From: Polymorphobacter megasporae
GTDB taxonomy: Bacteria; Pseudomonadota; Alphaproteobacteria; Sphingomonadales; Sphingomonadaceae
Assembly: GCF_018982885.2 (NCBI RefSeq)
Contig: NZ_CP081848.1
Location: 2,294,001 to 2,358,000, forward strand
DNA length: 64,000 bases
Reading direction: 5' to 3'
Below, in pieces: positions 18,204 to 27,542 of this stretch. Below the pieces are notes generated by a model. The model made no database searches, was not told where the DNA came from, and saw only the letters and a program-made list of their open reading frames with translations. Both the position numbers and the translations under genes were made by a program. Position 1 is the first letter of the stretch. Every line of letters begins with the position of its first letter.

Positions 18204-19142
18204 CTATTCGCCGGCCAAGATCGTCGCGGCGCTTTCCGAGCGATGATTCAACAGCGCATGATCGAACTCCTCGGTGTAGGCGCGCCAGCATCCACGACCA
18301 TCGCGCTTGGCTTGGTAGAGAGCCACATCCGCTCGTCGGAGCATTTCGGCTTGGTCGACGAGCCCGCATCCCGGAGGCACGACACCGATCGAGGCGCCGA
18401 TGTGGGCATCTTTGCCCATCAGCGATGGCAGGTCCGACGCCTCGTGTATTATCTGCTCGCATATCGACCCGACGACCGAGCTGTCTGAAATATCGGTCAG
18501 CAGTATCGCGAATTCATCGCCACCAATCCGGGCGACCGTATCGGTGGGACGAGTCAAGGCCAACAATCGATCGCTGAAGTCGATGATAAGATTATCGCCG
18601 GTAGCGTGCCCATAATTGTCATTGATCGCTTTGAAGTTGTCCAGATCGATCAGCATCAGGGCATTGCTGCCAGATCTCCTCGACACAGCGTCTTCGATAC
18701 GATTCCAGAACAATATTCTATTCGGCAAGCCTGTTAGCGGATCGTGGAGGGACAGGTTTCGAGCGTGTTCTTCGGCTTCGCGATAGGCCGTCACGTCGGT
18801 GAGAACTGCGATCAGATAATCGATATCGTTGACAATTATCCGTTGCTTGCGTGTGATCAGATACCGGACATTTCCATATGCGTCGGTCAAAGGCTCTTCG
18901 CTTTCGTCGATCGCTTCAGTCGAAAAAACCCTGTCATCGGCCTCATGAAAAGCCCGAACTTCGTCAGGAGTGAAAAGATCTTCGGCACGTTGCGCGATCA
19001 GAACTTCACGAGAACGCTGGAAAAGTTCACAAGCAAGATTGTTAACCATAATCAAGCGATGATCACGATTTTTTACGATAACCGGATTCGGCACTAACTC
19101 TATGAATACCTGCAGATCAATCAGATCGCTCGCCGACATCAT
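18204..19142 (-). CDS. PAS-GGDEF diguanylate cyclase
   Basis: 312 residues. A PAS sensor (about 8-120; FIELVPNPVIVKNRDHRLIMVNN) is followed by a GGDEF domain with DPLTGLPNR, IDLDNFKAINDNYGH and the active-site GGDEF at 207-211. An RxxD product-inhibition site (RPTD, 198-201) sits exactly five residues before it. It is therefore expected to make cyclic di-GMP with feedback control. No transmembrane segment or signal peptide, so it senses a cytoplasmic cue. Two adjacent ATGs make the start ambiguous by one codon. Confidence 0.93.
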   Translation of the reverse strand: MMSASDLIDLQVFIELVPNPVIVKNRDHRLIMVNNLACELFQRSREVLIAQRAEDLFTPDEVRAFHEADDRVFSTEAIDESEEPLTDAYGNVRYLITRKQRIIVNDIDYLIAVLTDVTAYREAEEHARNLSLHDPLTGLPNRILFWNRIEDAVSRRSGSNALMLIDLDNFKAINDNYGHATGDNLIIDFSDRLLALTRPTDTVARIGGDEFAILLTDISDSSVVGSICEQIIHEASDLPSLMGKDAHIGASIGVVPPGCGLVDQAEMLRRADVALYQAKRDGRGCWRAYTEEFDHALLNHRSESAATILAGE

Positions 19143-19323
19143 GCGCGTAGCTCACGTTTCAAAGGCCAGACAACTTGAAGGAAACTTTAGCAGCACTGTT
19201 CGTGGAGCGAAACGCTGGTGATGGCCAGATTTGAATTCGTCGTCGGATCACCACCCAACCGGATCAGGCGATGATCCCATCTCGATCAGTGCCTGTCGCC
19301 AGCACCGATAGCGGCAGCAGATG

Positions 19324-19359
19324 AAAACGGCCCCGGCGCAGGAACGCCGGGGCCGTTTT
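19324..19359 (-). terminator. Strong bidirectional terminator
   Basis: A perfect 15-bp inverted repeat, AAAACGGCCCCGGCG (19324-19338) and CGCCGGGGCCGTTTT (19345-19359), with a 6-base loop. T runs on both strands allow termination in both directions. It lies 17 bases after the stop of the gene at 19377-20051. Confidence 0.9.
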
Positions 19360-19376
19360 GCTGTCGTGCGGTAAGA

Positions 19377-20051
19377 TTACATCGGGCGCGTGTAGCGCGA
19401 CCTTTCGGCAGCGACCTCGTCAGCCGAGTAGGCAGGAGCCTTGTCGTCGAAGCCCGACCAGCCGTTTTCGCGATACGCCGAGCCGCGGGAAACCGCATCC
19501 ACGGCGTTGTAGCGGCTAAACATCGTGACCGCGCTGTCGGCCATCGCGTCGGGCACCTTGGCGCTGACCAGCGTGCTGCCGCGGCGGACACCTTCGGAGT
19601 AGACGTGCGCCTCCTCGTCGGTGTGGCCCGAGTTCTTCAGCGCGCCGACGATGCCGCCCGTCGCTGCACCGCCCGCCGCGCCGATCCCGGCACCCGTCGC
19701 GGTTGCCAGCAGCCAACCCGCCGCGACGACCGGGCCAAGCCCCGGGATCGCCAACAGGCCGAGTCCGGCGAGCAATCCGCCGGCGCCGCCGAGCAGCGCG
19801 CCCGTTGTCGCGCCGCGGCTGACATCGCCCATGTCATCGGCATGGGCCACCGCAGTTGCGGTCTCGTGGCCAGCGACGGCGGCCGTCGTGCCGACGTCGT
19901 TGTGGCCGCGGATGGTGCCGCCGTGCGTGCCGGTTGCGTCGTTGGCGACGATGCTGATGTCGCTATGCGGCACGCCCATTGCTTCGAGGTCGCGCACCGC
20001 GTTTTCGGCGTCGCTATAATTGTCGAACAGGCGCGTGAGGGTCTTGGTCAT
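19377..20051 (-). CDS. General stress protein 17M-like membrane protein
   Basis: 224 residues, SD GGGAGAG. The N-terminus (TKTLTRLFDNYSDAENAVRDLEAMGVPHSDISIVAN) matches the general-stress-protein 17M-like domain. The middle is a Gly/Ala-rich double hydrophobic stretch (about 85-140: GALLGGAGGLLAGLGLLAIPG, VVAAGWLLATATGAGIGAAGGAATGG) typical of these proteins, and the tail has AERSRY. Probable stress-induced membrane-associated protein. It heads a run of small stress-like genes on the same strand (20076, 20448, 20698). Confidence 0.85.
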   Translation of the reverse strand: MTKTLTRLFDNYSDAENAVRDLEAMGVPHSDISIVANDATGTHGGTIRGHNDVGTTAAVAGHETATAVAHADDMGDVSRGATTGALLGGAGGLLAGLGLLAIPGLGPVVAAGWLLATATGAGIGAAGGAATGGIVGALKNSGHTDEEAHVYSEGVRRGSTLVSAKVPDAMADSAVTMFSRYNAVDAVSRGSAYRENGWSGFDDKAPAYSADEVAAERSRYTRPM

Positions 20052-20075
20052 GTGTTCTCTCCCAGGAAACGGCGC

Positions 20076-20378
20076 TTAGCGCTCGGTGATGTTGCCTTTG
20101 AAATCGAGTCCGACGGTGACACTCTTGCCGGCCTTGGTCGCCGGACCGGTCCAGACGCCGTCGGCATCTTTCGTCAGGCTCGATGCCGAATAGCCGGCCT
20201 TGGCGAGGCGGTGGATCGCCTGCTTCTCGGTGAACGAGTTGCGGCCCTTGGTCGCCGACGTCGTGGTGTGCGGCGCGCTGTCCTTGATCGCCGGGTTGCC
20301 GACGTTGTTGGTGGCTTGCGCAAGCGCCGGTCCCGCAGCGAGCGCGACGATGCCGAAGATGATGAAATGACGACGCAT
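20076..20378 (-). CDS. Small periplasmic protein, PepSY-like
   Basis: About 100 residues from an ATG at 20378 preceded by GGAGG; a longer frame to 20432 is not supported. Signal peptide MRRHFIIFGIVALAAGPALA. The C-terminal half (FTEKQAIHRLAKAGYSASSL, VWTGPATKAGKSVTVGLDFKG) resembles a PepSY repeat: helix, then strands. Such proteins are frequent beside stress genes in Sphingomonadales. Function unknown. Confidence 0.75.
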   Translation of the reverse strand: MRRHFIIFGIVALAAGPALAQATNNVGNPAIKDSAPHTTTSATKGRNSFTEKQAIHRLAKAGYSASSLTKDADGVWTGPATKAGKSVTVGLDFKGNITER

Positions 20379-20447
20379 TATATCCTCCGTTAGTGGACTG
20401 GTTGAACGACACGGTGTGGATTGCGGACGCACCGCTGGCAGAAAATG

Positions 20448-20645
20448 TTACTGCGCCCGATCGTCGCTGGGGGCGACGACCGTGGTCGGGTCGCCGGACA
20501 GCGATTTAGCCTGCAGTTCGTAGCGGATCGCCATTTCCAGATGGATGGCGCGCACCCGATCGTCTGGAGCCTGCCCGGCAAGTGTCCGCGCTTCGCCCGC
20601 GCGTCTGGTGAAATATGCTCTTCGATCTTCCGCCACGACGTGCAC
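20448..20645 (-). CDS. Short hypothetical protein
   Basis: 65 residues, helical and charged (RRAYFTRRAGEARTLAGQ, RAIHLEMAIRYELQAKS). It resembles short conserved sphingomonad proteins with an 'RAYF..RA..E' start and no assigned function. Start is a GTG at 20645 behind AAAGG; a second GTG three codons later is possible. Location within the stress-gene run supports it. Confidence 0.55.
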   Translation of the reverse strand: MHVVAEDRRAYFTRRAGEARTLAGQAPDDRVRAIHLEMAIRYELQAKSLSGDPTTVVAPSDDRAQ

Positions 20646-20697
20646 CCCTTTGCGCGAAGCGGACGCCGGTGGTGCCGGCGTCCGCTCGCATGATCGA

Positions 20698-20955
20698 CTA
20701 GTTGCGTAGCGAACCCCGGCGCACGAGGTTGACGATCCCGAGCAGGATCACCGCGCCGAGGAGCGACACGGCGAACGTGCCGAGCGTCAGCGGCGAGTTG
20801 TTGATCTCTCCACGGTCGAGGATCAGGCCGCCGAGAAACGACCCGACGATGCCGACGATGATGTTGACGATCACGCCATTGTTGTCGCGCATGATCAAGC
20901 CGGCGAGCCAGCCGACGACGCCGCCGATGATGAGCCAGACGAGTAATGATATCAT
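20698..20955 (-). CDS. GlsB/YeaQ/YmgE family stress-response membrane protein
   Basis: About 85 residues; ATG at 20955 with GGAGG SD (a longer frame to 21009 lacks support). Three hydrophobic helices with the family pattern LLVWLIIGGVVGWLAGLIM, NIIVGIVGSFLGG and LGAVILLGIVNLVRRG. Members are transglycosylase-associated (Tag) small inner-membrane proteins induced by envelope stress; the exact function is not settled. Confidence 0.92.
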   Translation of the reverse strand: MISLLVWLIIGGVVGWLAGLIMRDNNGVIVNIIVGIVGSFLGGLILDRGEINNSPLTLGTFAVSLLGAVILLGIVNLVRRGSLRN

Positions 20956-21110
20956 GTTGAGCCTCCAGTTTGCTTGAAGGCGAGATAGGGCTGCGCGGCG
21001 AGCGCCCAAAGATGCAGGTTAACCAGTTTGATTAGTGCATTTGCACCATTATCGAATTCTTTTCGGTATTTTTGGGCGCGGTCGACCGCCGCAGTTAACC
21101 CGGCGACCCG

Positions 21111-22610
21111 TTACCGCGACGCTGCGTTGTGCGCCAGGCCGCGCTCGCGCGCCCAGACGATCGCCGCCCCGCGCTTGTTGACCCCGATCTTGCCGTAGAT
21201 GCGCGCGACGTGATTGCGCACGGTGTTCCGCGACAGGCTGAGGTCAGACGCAATGGCGTCGTCGTCGAGCCCGCGGCAGACGAGTTCGAGGACCTGGCGT
21301 TCGCGCTTAGTCAGCTCGGTGTCGGTATCGTCCGCCAACGTTTGCTTGGGCGCGCGCAACGTCGCCAGCTTTTCGACGACGTTCCGGCTGAACCAGGTCG
21401 CGTCCTGCATCACCGCATCGAGCGCGGCGACGAGCTCGAGCTCCGAATGGCGGCGCTCGGTGATATCCTGCAACACCCACAACACGCACGGATCGTCGCC
21501 GACCGAGATCGGCGCGGCCGAGACCAGGCAGTCGAGCAAAGTGCCGTCCTTGGTGCTGACGCGCGCGTCGACGCGGCTCAGCCGTCCGCTCGCCAGCAGG
21601 TCGCTTTCGAGGCGGCGGCGGGTCGCGGCGGTGTCCCACAGCGTCAGGTCGCTCGGCGTCTGCCCGATGACGCGGCTTTCGTCGTGCCCGGTCATCTCGT
21701 GGAACGCGGCGTTGGCGTTGAGCAGACGGTGGTCGCGGAGCGAGGCGACGACCATCGCAACCGGCGCAAGCTGGAACGCGCCCGAGAACCGTTCCTCGCT
21801 GTGCCGCAGCGCCCGCTCGGCCTGCCGCCGCGGTTCGAGGTCGGCGAAGGTGAACAGCATGCATGGTTCGTCGCGGAGGACGATCGTCTGCCCGGCGATG
21901 ATGACGAGCTTGACGCTGCCGTCGGGCAGGTCGAGCTCGGCCTCCATCTGCGGAATCGTTTCGCTTTTGGCCAACCGCTGCTTGGCGCTATCGCGGTCGG
22001 CGGCGTGCTTGAAGATATCGAACTCGTAAAGCGAGCGCCCGACGATCGCGTCTTCGTTGAACCCCGTCATCTCGAGGAACCCCTGATTGGCGCGGAGGAA
22101 ACGCAGGTCGCTCAGCCGGCAGATCAGCGCCGGGGCCGGGTTGGCGTTGAACGCCTGCTCGAAATCGCGCTCGGCGACCATCTGCGCGGTGTCGTTGCGG
22201 ATGATCAGCGCGAGGCATTCGGCGTGGCCTGCGCCATCGGTCAGGACGAGGCTACGGATCCGATGCACCCATTCGGGACCGACCTTGCCCGCGCGCGTGA
22301 CCTCGACGGTCACCCCGTCGAAGGCCTCGCCCGCCATCGCCCGGTCGATCGGATATTTTCCATGCGCCAGCGGAGCATGGCCACGCTTGCTGAGCACATA
22401 CCGCTTGCGAAAATCGCTGACGCTCGACCCGAGATCGCCAAGCGTTTGCGCGCCGTGCATCGCCAGCGCGGCATCGTTCGCCCACAGGATCGTCTCGTCG
22501 GGTGCGAGGAGGACGATGCCCTCGTCGAGGTTCGCGATGATGCTCTGCAGATGATCGAGGCTGGCGGCCTCGCGGAGCCGGGTGATCGCCTTGATGCTGC
22601 TTTTGGCCAT
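21111..22610 (-). CDS. PAS sensor LuxR-type transcriptional regulator
   Basis: 499 residues from ATG 22610 (SD GGAG); the frame extends to 22793 without an SD. Three PAS-type segments in series (about 20-130, 145-255 and 265-385; IVLLAPDETILWANDAALAM, FEQAFNANPAPALICRLSD, FQLAPVAMVVASLRDHRLLNAN) lead to a C-terminal LuxR helix-turn-helix (LTKRERQVLELVCRGLDDDAIA, LSRNTVRNHVARIYGKI). No membrane segment. It looks like a soluble multi-PAS (possibly light- or redox-sensing) transcription factor; a canonical LOV NCRFLQ motif is absent. Targets may include the stress-gene run downstream on the same strand. Confidence 0.88.
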   Translation of the reverse strand: MAKSSIKAITRLREAASLDHLQSIIANLDEGIVLLAPDETILWANDAALAMHGAQTLGDLGSSVSDFRKRYVLSKRGHAPLAHGKYPIDRAMAGEAFDGVTVEVTRAGKVGPEWVHRIRSLVLTDGAGHAECLALIIRNDTAQMVAERDFEQAFNANPAPALICRLSDLRFLRANQGFLEMTGFNEDAIVGRSLYEFDIFKHAADRDSAKQRLAKSETIPQMEAELDLPDGSVKLVIIAGQTIVLRDEPCMLFTFADLEPRRQAERALRHSEERFSGAFQLAPVAMVVASLRDHRLLNANAAFHEMTGHDESRVIGQTPSDLTLWDTAATRRRLESDLLASGRLSRVDARVSTKDGTLLDCLVSAAPISVGDDPCVLWVLQDITERRHSELELVAALDAVMQDATWFSRNVVEKLATLRAPKQTLADDTDTELTKRERQVLELVCRGLDDDAIASDLSLSRNTVRNHVARIYGKIGVNKRGAAIVWARERGLAHNAASR

Positions 22611-22833
22611 GCCATCTCCGAGATCGTACGAACCGGAAGTTTGCGGTCCACAGGGGTCGAACGACTTCCTCGGTCCGTGTCTGCAAGGATATGAACCGCG
22701 GTTCAATGATACTTGTCGGTCGACCCGGTCTCGCCGCGGACAATCAGGTCGCGTGAAAACAGCAAATTGCGCGTTTCTGTGCTGCGACGACATGCACGAT
22801 GGGTCGTGAAGCAGCGTCGGGCATTATCCCGCT

Positions 22834-23331
22834 ATGCATCCGATCCGTCCCGAACCCACCCGTCCCGGTCAGGAAAGCGTCTGGGATTTTCCGCGCCCGG
22901 CGATCGTCGAGCCTACTTCGGCGCACATCGTGATCCGGGTCGGAGCGGTGATCGTCGCGGATACCCGCCGCGCGATGCGCACGCTCGAGACCAGCCATCC
23001 GCCAAGCTACTATATTCCGCTCGAGGATATCGCGCCGGGCACCTTGGTGCCGGCGGAGGGCTCAAGCTTCTGCGAGTGGAAGGGACACGCCCGATATTTC
23101 GACGTGATCGCGGACCGCGAGCGTCGGGAGCGGGCGGCGTGGTCGTACCCCGACCCGACGCCGCCCTTCGCGATATTGCGCGACCATGTCGCCTTCTATG
23201 CAGCCGCAATGGACGCCTGCTTCGTCGACGGCGAACAGGTCGTCGCACAGCCCGGTGGCTTCTATGGCGGTTGGATCACTTCGGCGGTCGCGGGGCCGTT
23301 CAAGGGCGTGCCCGGGAGCCGGTTCTGGTGA
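22834..23331 (+). CDS. DUF427 domain-containing protein
   Basis: 165 residues. DUF427 hallmarks: VWDFPRPAIVEPTSAHIVIRVG, ETSHPPSYYIPLEDI, GSSFCEWKGHARYFDV, AAWSYPDPTPPF and VAFYAAAMDACFVDGEQV. The conserved CEWKGxAxYxxV is complete. Function of the family is unknown. Its TGA overlaps the GTG of the next gene (GTGA), the first of two identical-style overlaps in this cassette. Confidence 0.92.
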   Translation: MHPIRPEPTRPGQESVWDFPRPAIVEPTSAHIVIRVGAVIVADTRRAMRTLETSHPPSYYIPLEDIAPGTLVPAEGSSFCEWKGHARYFDVIADRERRERAAWSYPDPTPPFAILRDHVAFYAAAMDACFVDGEQVVAQPGGFYGGWITSAVAGPFKGVPGSRFW

Positions 23332-23651
23332 CCGAGCCGCTTGTCACGCCTGACGGTCGCTACATCGTCGTGCGCGGCCGGCTTTGGCGACGTTACGACC
23401 CTAGCCTCCCGAGCGACCGGCATCAGGCGCTGGTCGACGACCTCATGACAGCGCGTCGCGCAGTCGGTCGAGCGCTCCGATCCGACCATGCGGCGCTCTC
23501 TGACGCGCGCGCCGGGGTCGATGCGGCCAAAGTCGCGCTCGGCGAGCGAGGACCTGTCTGGTGGGCGGACGGCGCGCCTGATCTGACCCGCCGCATGGCC
23601 CGCAATACTGGATACGCAGAATGGTACGCCAATGCGGTGCTTGCATCGTGA
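23328..23651 (+). CDS. Conserved small protein in DUF427 cassette
   Basis: 107 residues from GTG 23328, overlapping the DUF427 stop. It reads VTEPLVTPDGRYIVVRGRLW, LPSDRHQALVDDLMTARRAVG, then GPVWWADGAPDLTRRMARNT. This is a conserved proteobacterial hypothetical protein often found alone or with DUF427 genes; the WW..GAPD motif is characteristic. No signal or membrane segment. A single ORF extends upstream to 22713, but that part is only an out-of-frame shadow of DUF427. Confidence 0.75.
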   Translation: MTEPLVTPDGRYIVVRGRLWRRYDPSLPSDRHQALVDDLMTARRAVGRALRSDHAALSDARAGVDAAKVALGERGPVWWADGAPDLTRRMARNTGYAEWYANAVLAS

Positions 23652-24265
23652 CCGGCTTCGACCTTCTGCCTCCAGGGTCATTCGACAAGGTCGACAGTGG
23701 CGACGACCTCGCCTTCTACGCGCCGCCGCGCTTGGTTACGCATATCGACGAGGTTGCGGTCGCGGCCCTGACCGCTTTCTACCGCGAGTTGCTGCCGAAT
23801 GACGGCCGCATCCTCGACCTGATGTCGAGCTGGATCAGCCACCTTCCCGAGGATCGGCGCTACGCGGTGGTCGGCCACGGCATGAACGCAGCGGAGCTTG
23901 CCGCTAACTCGCGCCTGAGCCGCTGGTTCGTACAGGATCTCAATGCCGACCCCGCGTTGCCGCTCAGCGACGGCGCTTTCGAAGCGGCATTATGCTGTGT
24001 CGGCGTTCAATATCTCCAGCGTCCTTTCGAGGTCTTCACCGACGTTCGGCGTGTTCTGTCACCTGGCGCCCGGTTCATCGTCAGCTACGCCAATCGCTGC
24101 TTCCCGACCAAGGCGGTGGCGATTTGGCGATCGCTCGACATGCGCCAACAGGCGTCGCTCATCAGCCTCTACTTGGAACGCGCCGGTTTCACCGATGTCG
24201 AGGCGTCCATCCTTTCTGACGGCTCGCAGGGCGATCCGCTCATCGCGGTCGTGGGTCGCGCCTGA
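23648..24265 (+). CDS. Class I SAM-dependent methyltransferase-like protein
   Basis: 205 residues from GTG 23648, overlapping the previous stop (GTGA). It shows a methyltransferase core: motif I-like GRILDLMSSWISHLP, motif II-like LSRWFVQDLNADPALPLSDGAFEAALC and VGVQYLQRPFEVFTDVRRVLSPGARFIVSYANR. The glycine-rich motif I (E/DxGxGxG) is replaced by DLMSSW, which is typical of this subfamily but leaves SAM binding unproven. Substrate unknown. Third gene of a translation-coupled cassette. Confidence 0.8.
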   Translation: MTGFDLLPPGSFDKVDSGDDLAFYAPPRLVTHIDEVAVAALTAFYRELLPNDGRILDLMSSWISHLPEDRRYAVVGHGMNAAELAANSRLSRWFVQDLNADPALPLSDGAFEAALCCVGVQYLQRPFEVFTDVRRVLSPGARFIVSYANRCFPTKAVAIWRSLDMRQQASLISLYLERAGFTDVEASILSDGSQGDPLIAVVGRA

Positions 24266-24471
24266 GAATTCGGTACTATGTTTGCGGAGCTGATGCACGG
24301 CCCCGGCAAGGCTGCACGGGCCAAGGGAGCGCAAGGAAAGGATTGTGCGGGTGTCCGGGCGAAACTTCTAACGCGCGACTACCGACGCGAGTTAATGGCA
24401 GGACCATGATGCCGACCTTACCTTCGACGCGCAAAGTAGGGCAGGGCCGGTCGACGCCGGCACGTCGCTAG

Positions 24472-26349
24472 ATGGCGGTCGCTGACCGACCCAGCCGCGG
24501 CGGCGTGCCGCCGCCACCGACCACATGGCGCGAGCGGATGGGCGCGCTGCGGAACCTGCCGCCCTTCCTGGCGATGGTGTGGCGCACCAGCCGCTTGCTC
24601 ACCGCGACCACGCTTGGCGTGCGGCTGCTGCGCGCGCTGCTGCCGATCGCGACGCTCTTCGTGGGCAAGCTCATCATCGATGAGGTCGTTCACCTCGATC
24701 GTCTCGTTACCCGCCCAGCGGACCTCACCGAGTGGCTCCATTCCGGACTACTTGGGCGTCTGGAGGTGTTGCTGCTCGCCGAATTCGTATTGGCGGTCGC
24801 GTCCGACCTCCTCGGCCGGCTGGTGTCGCTGATCGACGGCCTGCTCTCCGACCGAGTGAGCAACGATGCCAGCGTCCGCCTCATGGAGCACGCCGCCACG
24901 CTCGACCTCGCCGACTTCGAGGACGCGGCGTTTCAGGATCGCATGGACCGCGCGCGGATGCAGGCGAGCGGACGCATGTCGCTGATGGGCCAATTATTCG
25001 GGCAGGCGCAGGATGTCATCACCGTCGCGAGCTTCGCTGCCGGCTTGGTCGTTTACGCGCCCTGGCTGATGGTGCTGCTCGCCGTCGCCCTCGTGCCGTC
25101 ATTCCTCGGTGAGGCCCACTTCAACGCACTCAGCTACGCACTCAGCTACATCCGCACGCCGCAGCGGCGCGAACTCGACTACGTCCGTCAGGTCGCGGCG
25201 AGCGCGGACACGGCCAAGGAGGTCAAGATCTTCGGCCTCAGCCCGTTCCTGATCGATCGCTATCGCACCATCTCGCGCGACACTTATGCTGCAAGCCGGC
25301 GGCTCGCGCTGCGCCGCGCCGTGTGGGGCTCCGGCTTTGCCGCCCTCGGCACGATCGCCTATTACGCCGCATATGCTTACATCGCGTGGCGCGCGGTGAC
25401 CGGCTCGCTGTCGATCGGCGATCTTACCTTTCTCGCCGCCTCGTTCCTGCGGCTGCGCGGCTTGCTCGAAGGGCTGCTGACGGGCTTTTCGTCGACCGCG
25501 GGGCAGGCGCTCTACATCGACGACTTATTCTCGTTTTTCCGGACAGTACCCGGGATCAGCTCGCCCGCGGACGCATTGCCCTTTCCGCATCCCATACGAG
25601 AGGGCTTCATCTTCGAGGACGTGGGGTTCCGCTATCCAGGCGCGGACCGCTGGGCGGTGCGTCACCTGTCATTTACCCTGGCGCCGGGCGAAGTCCTTGC
25701 GCTGGTTGGTGAAAACGGCGCGGGCAAGACGACGCTCGTGAAGCTGTTGGCCCGTCTTTACGATCCGGTCGAGGGCCGTGTGCTGCTCGACGGGCGAGAC
25801 TTGCGCGACTACGATCTCGGCGGCTTGCGGGCTGCGATCGGCGTGATCTTCCAGGACTTCGTGCGCTACAATTTGCCCGCCGCCGACAACATCGCGGTGG
25901 GCCGGATCGAGGCGCGCGGCGACCGCGAGCGGATCGAGGCCGCCGCCGTCGCCGCGCTGGCAGACGACGTGGTCGCCAAGCTCCCCGACGGCTACGATCA
26001 GATGATCGGCAAGCGCTTCCGCAACGGCGTCGACCTGTCGGGCGGCGAGTGGCAGAAGATAGCAATCGCCCGCGCATACATGCGCGACGGCGAGGTGCTG
26101 ATCCTCGACGAGCCCACCGCCGCGCTCGACGCGCGCGCCGAATACGAGGTGTTCCAGCGGTTCCGCGAACTCAGCGCCGGTCGTTCGGCCGTGCTGATCT
26201 CGCACCGCTTCTCCAGCGTGCGCATGGCCGACCGCATCCTCGTGCTCAGTGACGGCCGCGTGGAAGCATCGGGCACGCATGCCGCGCTGCTCGCCGCCGG
26301 CGGCCGTTATGCCGAGTTGTTCGAGCTGCAAGCGGCTGGCTATCGCTGA
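24472..26349 (+). CDS. ABC exporter, fused permease and ATPase
   Basis: 625 residues. An N-terminal six-helix exporter domain (about 30-340) is followed by an ATP-binding domain with Walker A GENGAGKTTL near residue 412, Q-loop FQDFVRYN, signature LSGGEWQKIAIARAY near 520, Walker B LILDEPTAALD near 545 and the H-loop SHRFSSVR. The signature form LSGGEWQK is common in exporters of lipids or peptides next to modification genes. It works as a homodimer or half-transporter. The substrate cannot be read. About 205 bases separate it from the methyltransferase cassette, so it may or may not be co-transcribed. The start lacks a clear SD. Confidence 0.9.
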   Translation: MAVADRPSRGGVPPPPTTWRERMGALRNLPPFLAMVWRTSRLLTATTLGVRLLRALLPIATLFVGKLIIDEVVHLDRLVTRPADLTEWLHSGLLGRLEVLLLAEFVLAVASDLLGRLVSLIDGLLSDRVSNDASVRLMEHAATLDLADFEDAAFQDRMDRARMQASGRMSLMGQLFGQAQDVITVASFAAGLVVYAPWLMVLLAVALVPSFLGEAHFNALSYALSYIRTPQRRELDYVRQVAASADTAKEVKIFGLSPFLIDRYRTISRDTYAASRRLALRRAVWGSGFAALGTIAYYAAYAYIAWRAVTGSLSIGDLTFLAASFLRLRGLLEGLLTGFSSTAGQALYIDDLFSFFRTVPGISSPADALPFPHPIREGFIFEDVGFRYPGADRWAVRHLSFTLAPGEVLALVGENGAGKTTLVKLLARLYDPVEGRVLLDGRDLRDYDLGGLRAAIGVIFQDFVRYNLPAADNIAVGRIEARGDRERIEAAAVAALADDVVAKLPDGYDQMIGKRFRNGVDLSGGEWQKIAIARAYMRDGEVLILDEPTAALDARAEYEVFQRFRELSAGRSAVLISHRFSSVRMADRILVLSDGRVEASGTHAALLAAGGRYAELFELQAAGYR

Positions 26350-26597
26350 TCCGCGCGGCGGATCACACCTCGGCCGCTGTCGCCATCCTGGGTGCGCCTG
26401 TTAGACAATCCGCTCGAGCAATGTCGTCACGCGACATATGCCTGTCGATCAGAAACCGCTGTCCTACACCACGCCCGCCTGCATAAATTGCGCGGATGAA
26501 CGAGGCTAACTTTACCTTTAAGTACCGCGCTGCCGCGCGAAACAACCGTAACGGTACAGTGGCGGGGAGATGCGAGGGTGACGTGGCGTCAGGTTCG

Positions 26598-27542
26598 TCA
26601 ACTTTGTCCAGTTTGCCTGACACTTGCGCGAACCGGAATGGCATATCGTTCACCGGCGGCCATCTCCGACTCCGGCACGACGTCGACCTCGACCTTGAGC
26701 GTCTGGCTCCCCGGGCTGAGGACGATGCCGTCGATCGGGGCGACGTCCGAATAGTCGCGGCCGACGGCGAGGACGATGTGATCCTGCCGGGTCAGCACGG
26801 CGTTGGTCGGATCGAAGCCGATCCAGCCGTCGGTCTCGCCGCACCACACCGAGACCCACGCATGCGTCGCATCTGCGCCGGCGAGGCGCGGCCGGCCGGG
26901 CGGCGGGTTGGTTCGCAGATAGCCGCTGACATACGCCGCCGACAGCCCAAGGCCGTGCAACCCCGAGATCATGATATGCGCGAAATCCTGGCACACGCCG
27001 CTGCGCGCTTCGAATGCGAGCGCCGCCGGGGTCGAGACCGTCGTTGTCTCGGGGTCGTATTTGAAATCGGCGTACATCCGCTCCATCAGGTCAGCGGCAG
27101 CGGCGATGATCGGCCGCCCGGGAGAAAAGCTGATCCGGGCATAGTCGGTGATGGCGGTGACGACCGGGGTGCGCCGGGTCGGATAGAGATACGCCGCTGG
27201 TCCTTCGGTGCCGAGCACACGGGTGCCGAACGCCTGCGCACGCACGGCTTCCCACGGCGCGCTGTTGTCCCGGTCGTGGTCCGTGCCAGCGCCGACGTCG
27301 ACGCGCGAATGCCCGGTGATGACAAGTTCGCTGTGCGCCTTGTCGATGACGATCGTCTGGGTGCGCTCGCCGAACGGGCCATCGCGCGTCAGGGTTGTCG
27401 ATGGTTCCGGCGTCACCGTCACAAGGCTGTCGAGCAAGGTCTGCGTCGCGGTGGTCGCCGGCGTCAGGCGGAGCACGCAGCGGGCAAAACCGACAGGCTT
27501 CTCATAGACATAGGTCGTCCGATGGTTGATCGTGTAGATCAT
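26598..27542 (-). CDS. Transglutaminase-like protease-fold protein
   Basis: 314 residues. Starts [17 protein letters not shown], the Bact_transglu_N strand pattern, and has a core transglutaminase triad: Cys in EARSGVCQDFAHIMI, His in DATHAWVSVWC, Asp in WIGFDPTN. Its ATG overlaps the stop of the upstream ATP-grasp/alpha-E gene by four bases. In this operon class the enzyme is predicted to cleave or ligate amide bonds in a peptide made by the ATP-grasp partner. Last gene of the four-gene operon. Confidence 0.9.
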   Translation of the reverse strand: MIYTINHRTTYVYEKPVGFARCVLRLTPATTATQTLLDSLVTVTPEPSTTLTRDGPFGERTQTIVIDKAHSELVITGHSRVDVGAGTDHDRDNSAPWEAVRAQAFGTRVLGTEGPAAYLYPTRRTPVVTAITDYARISFSPGRPIIAAAADLMERMYADFKYDPETTTVSTPAALAFEARSGVCQDFAHIMISGLHGLGLSAAYVSGYLRTNPPPGRPRLAGADATHAWVSVWCGETDGWIGFDPTNAVLTRQDHIVLAVGRDYSDVAPIDGIVLSPGSQTLKVEVDVVPESEMAAGERYAIPVRASVRQTGQS

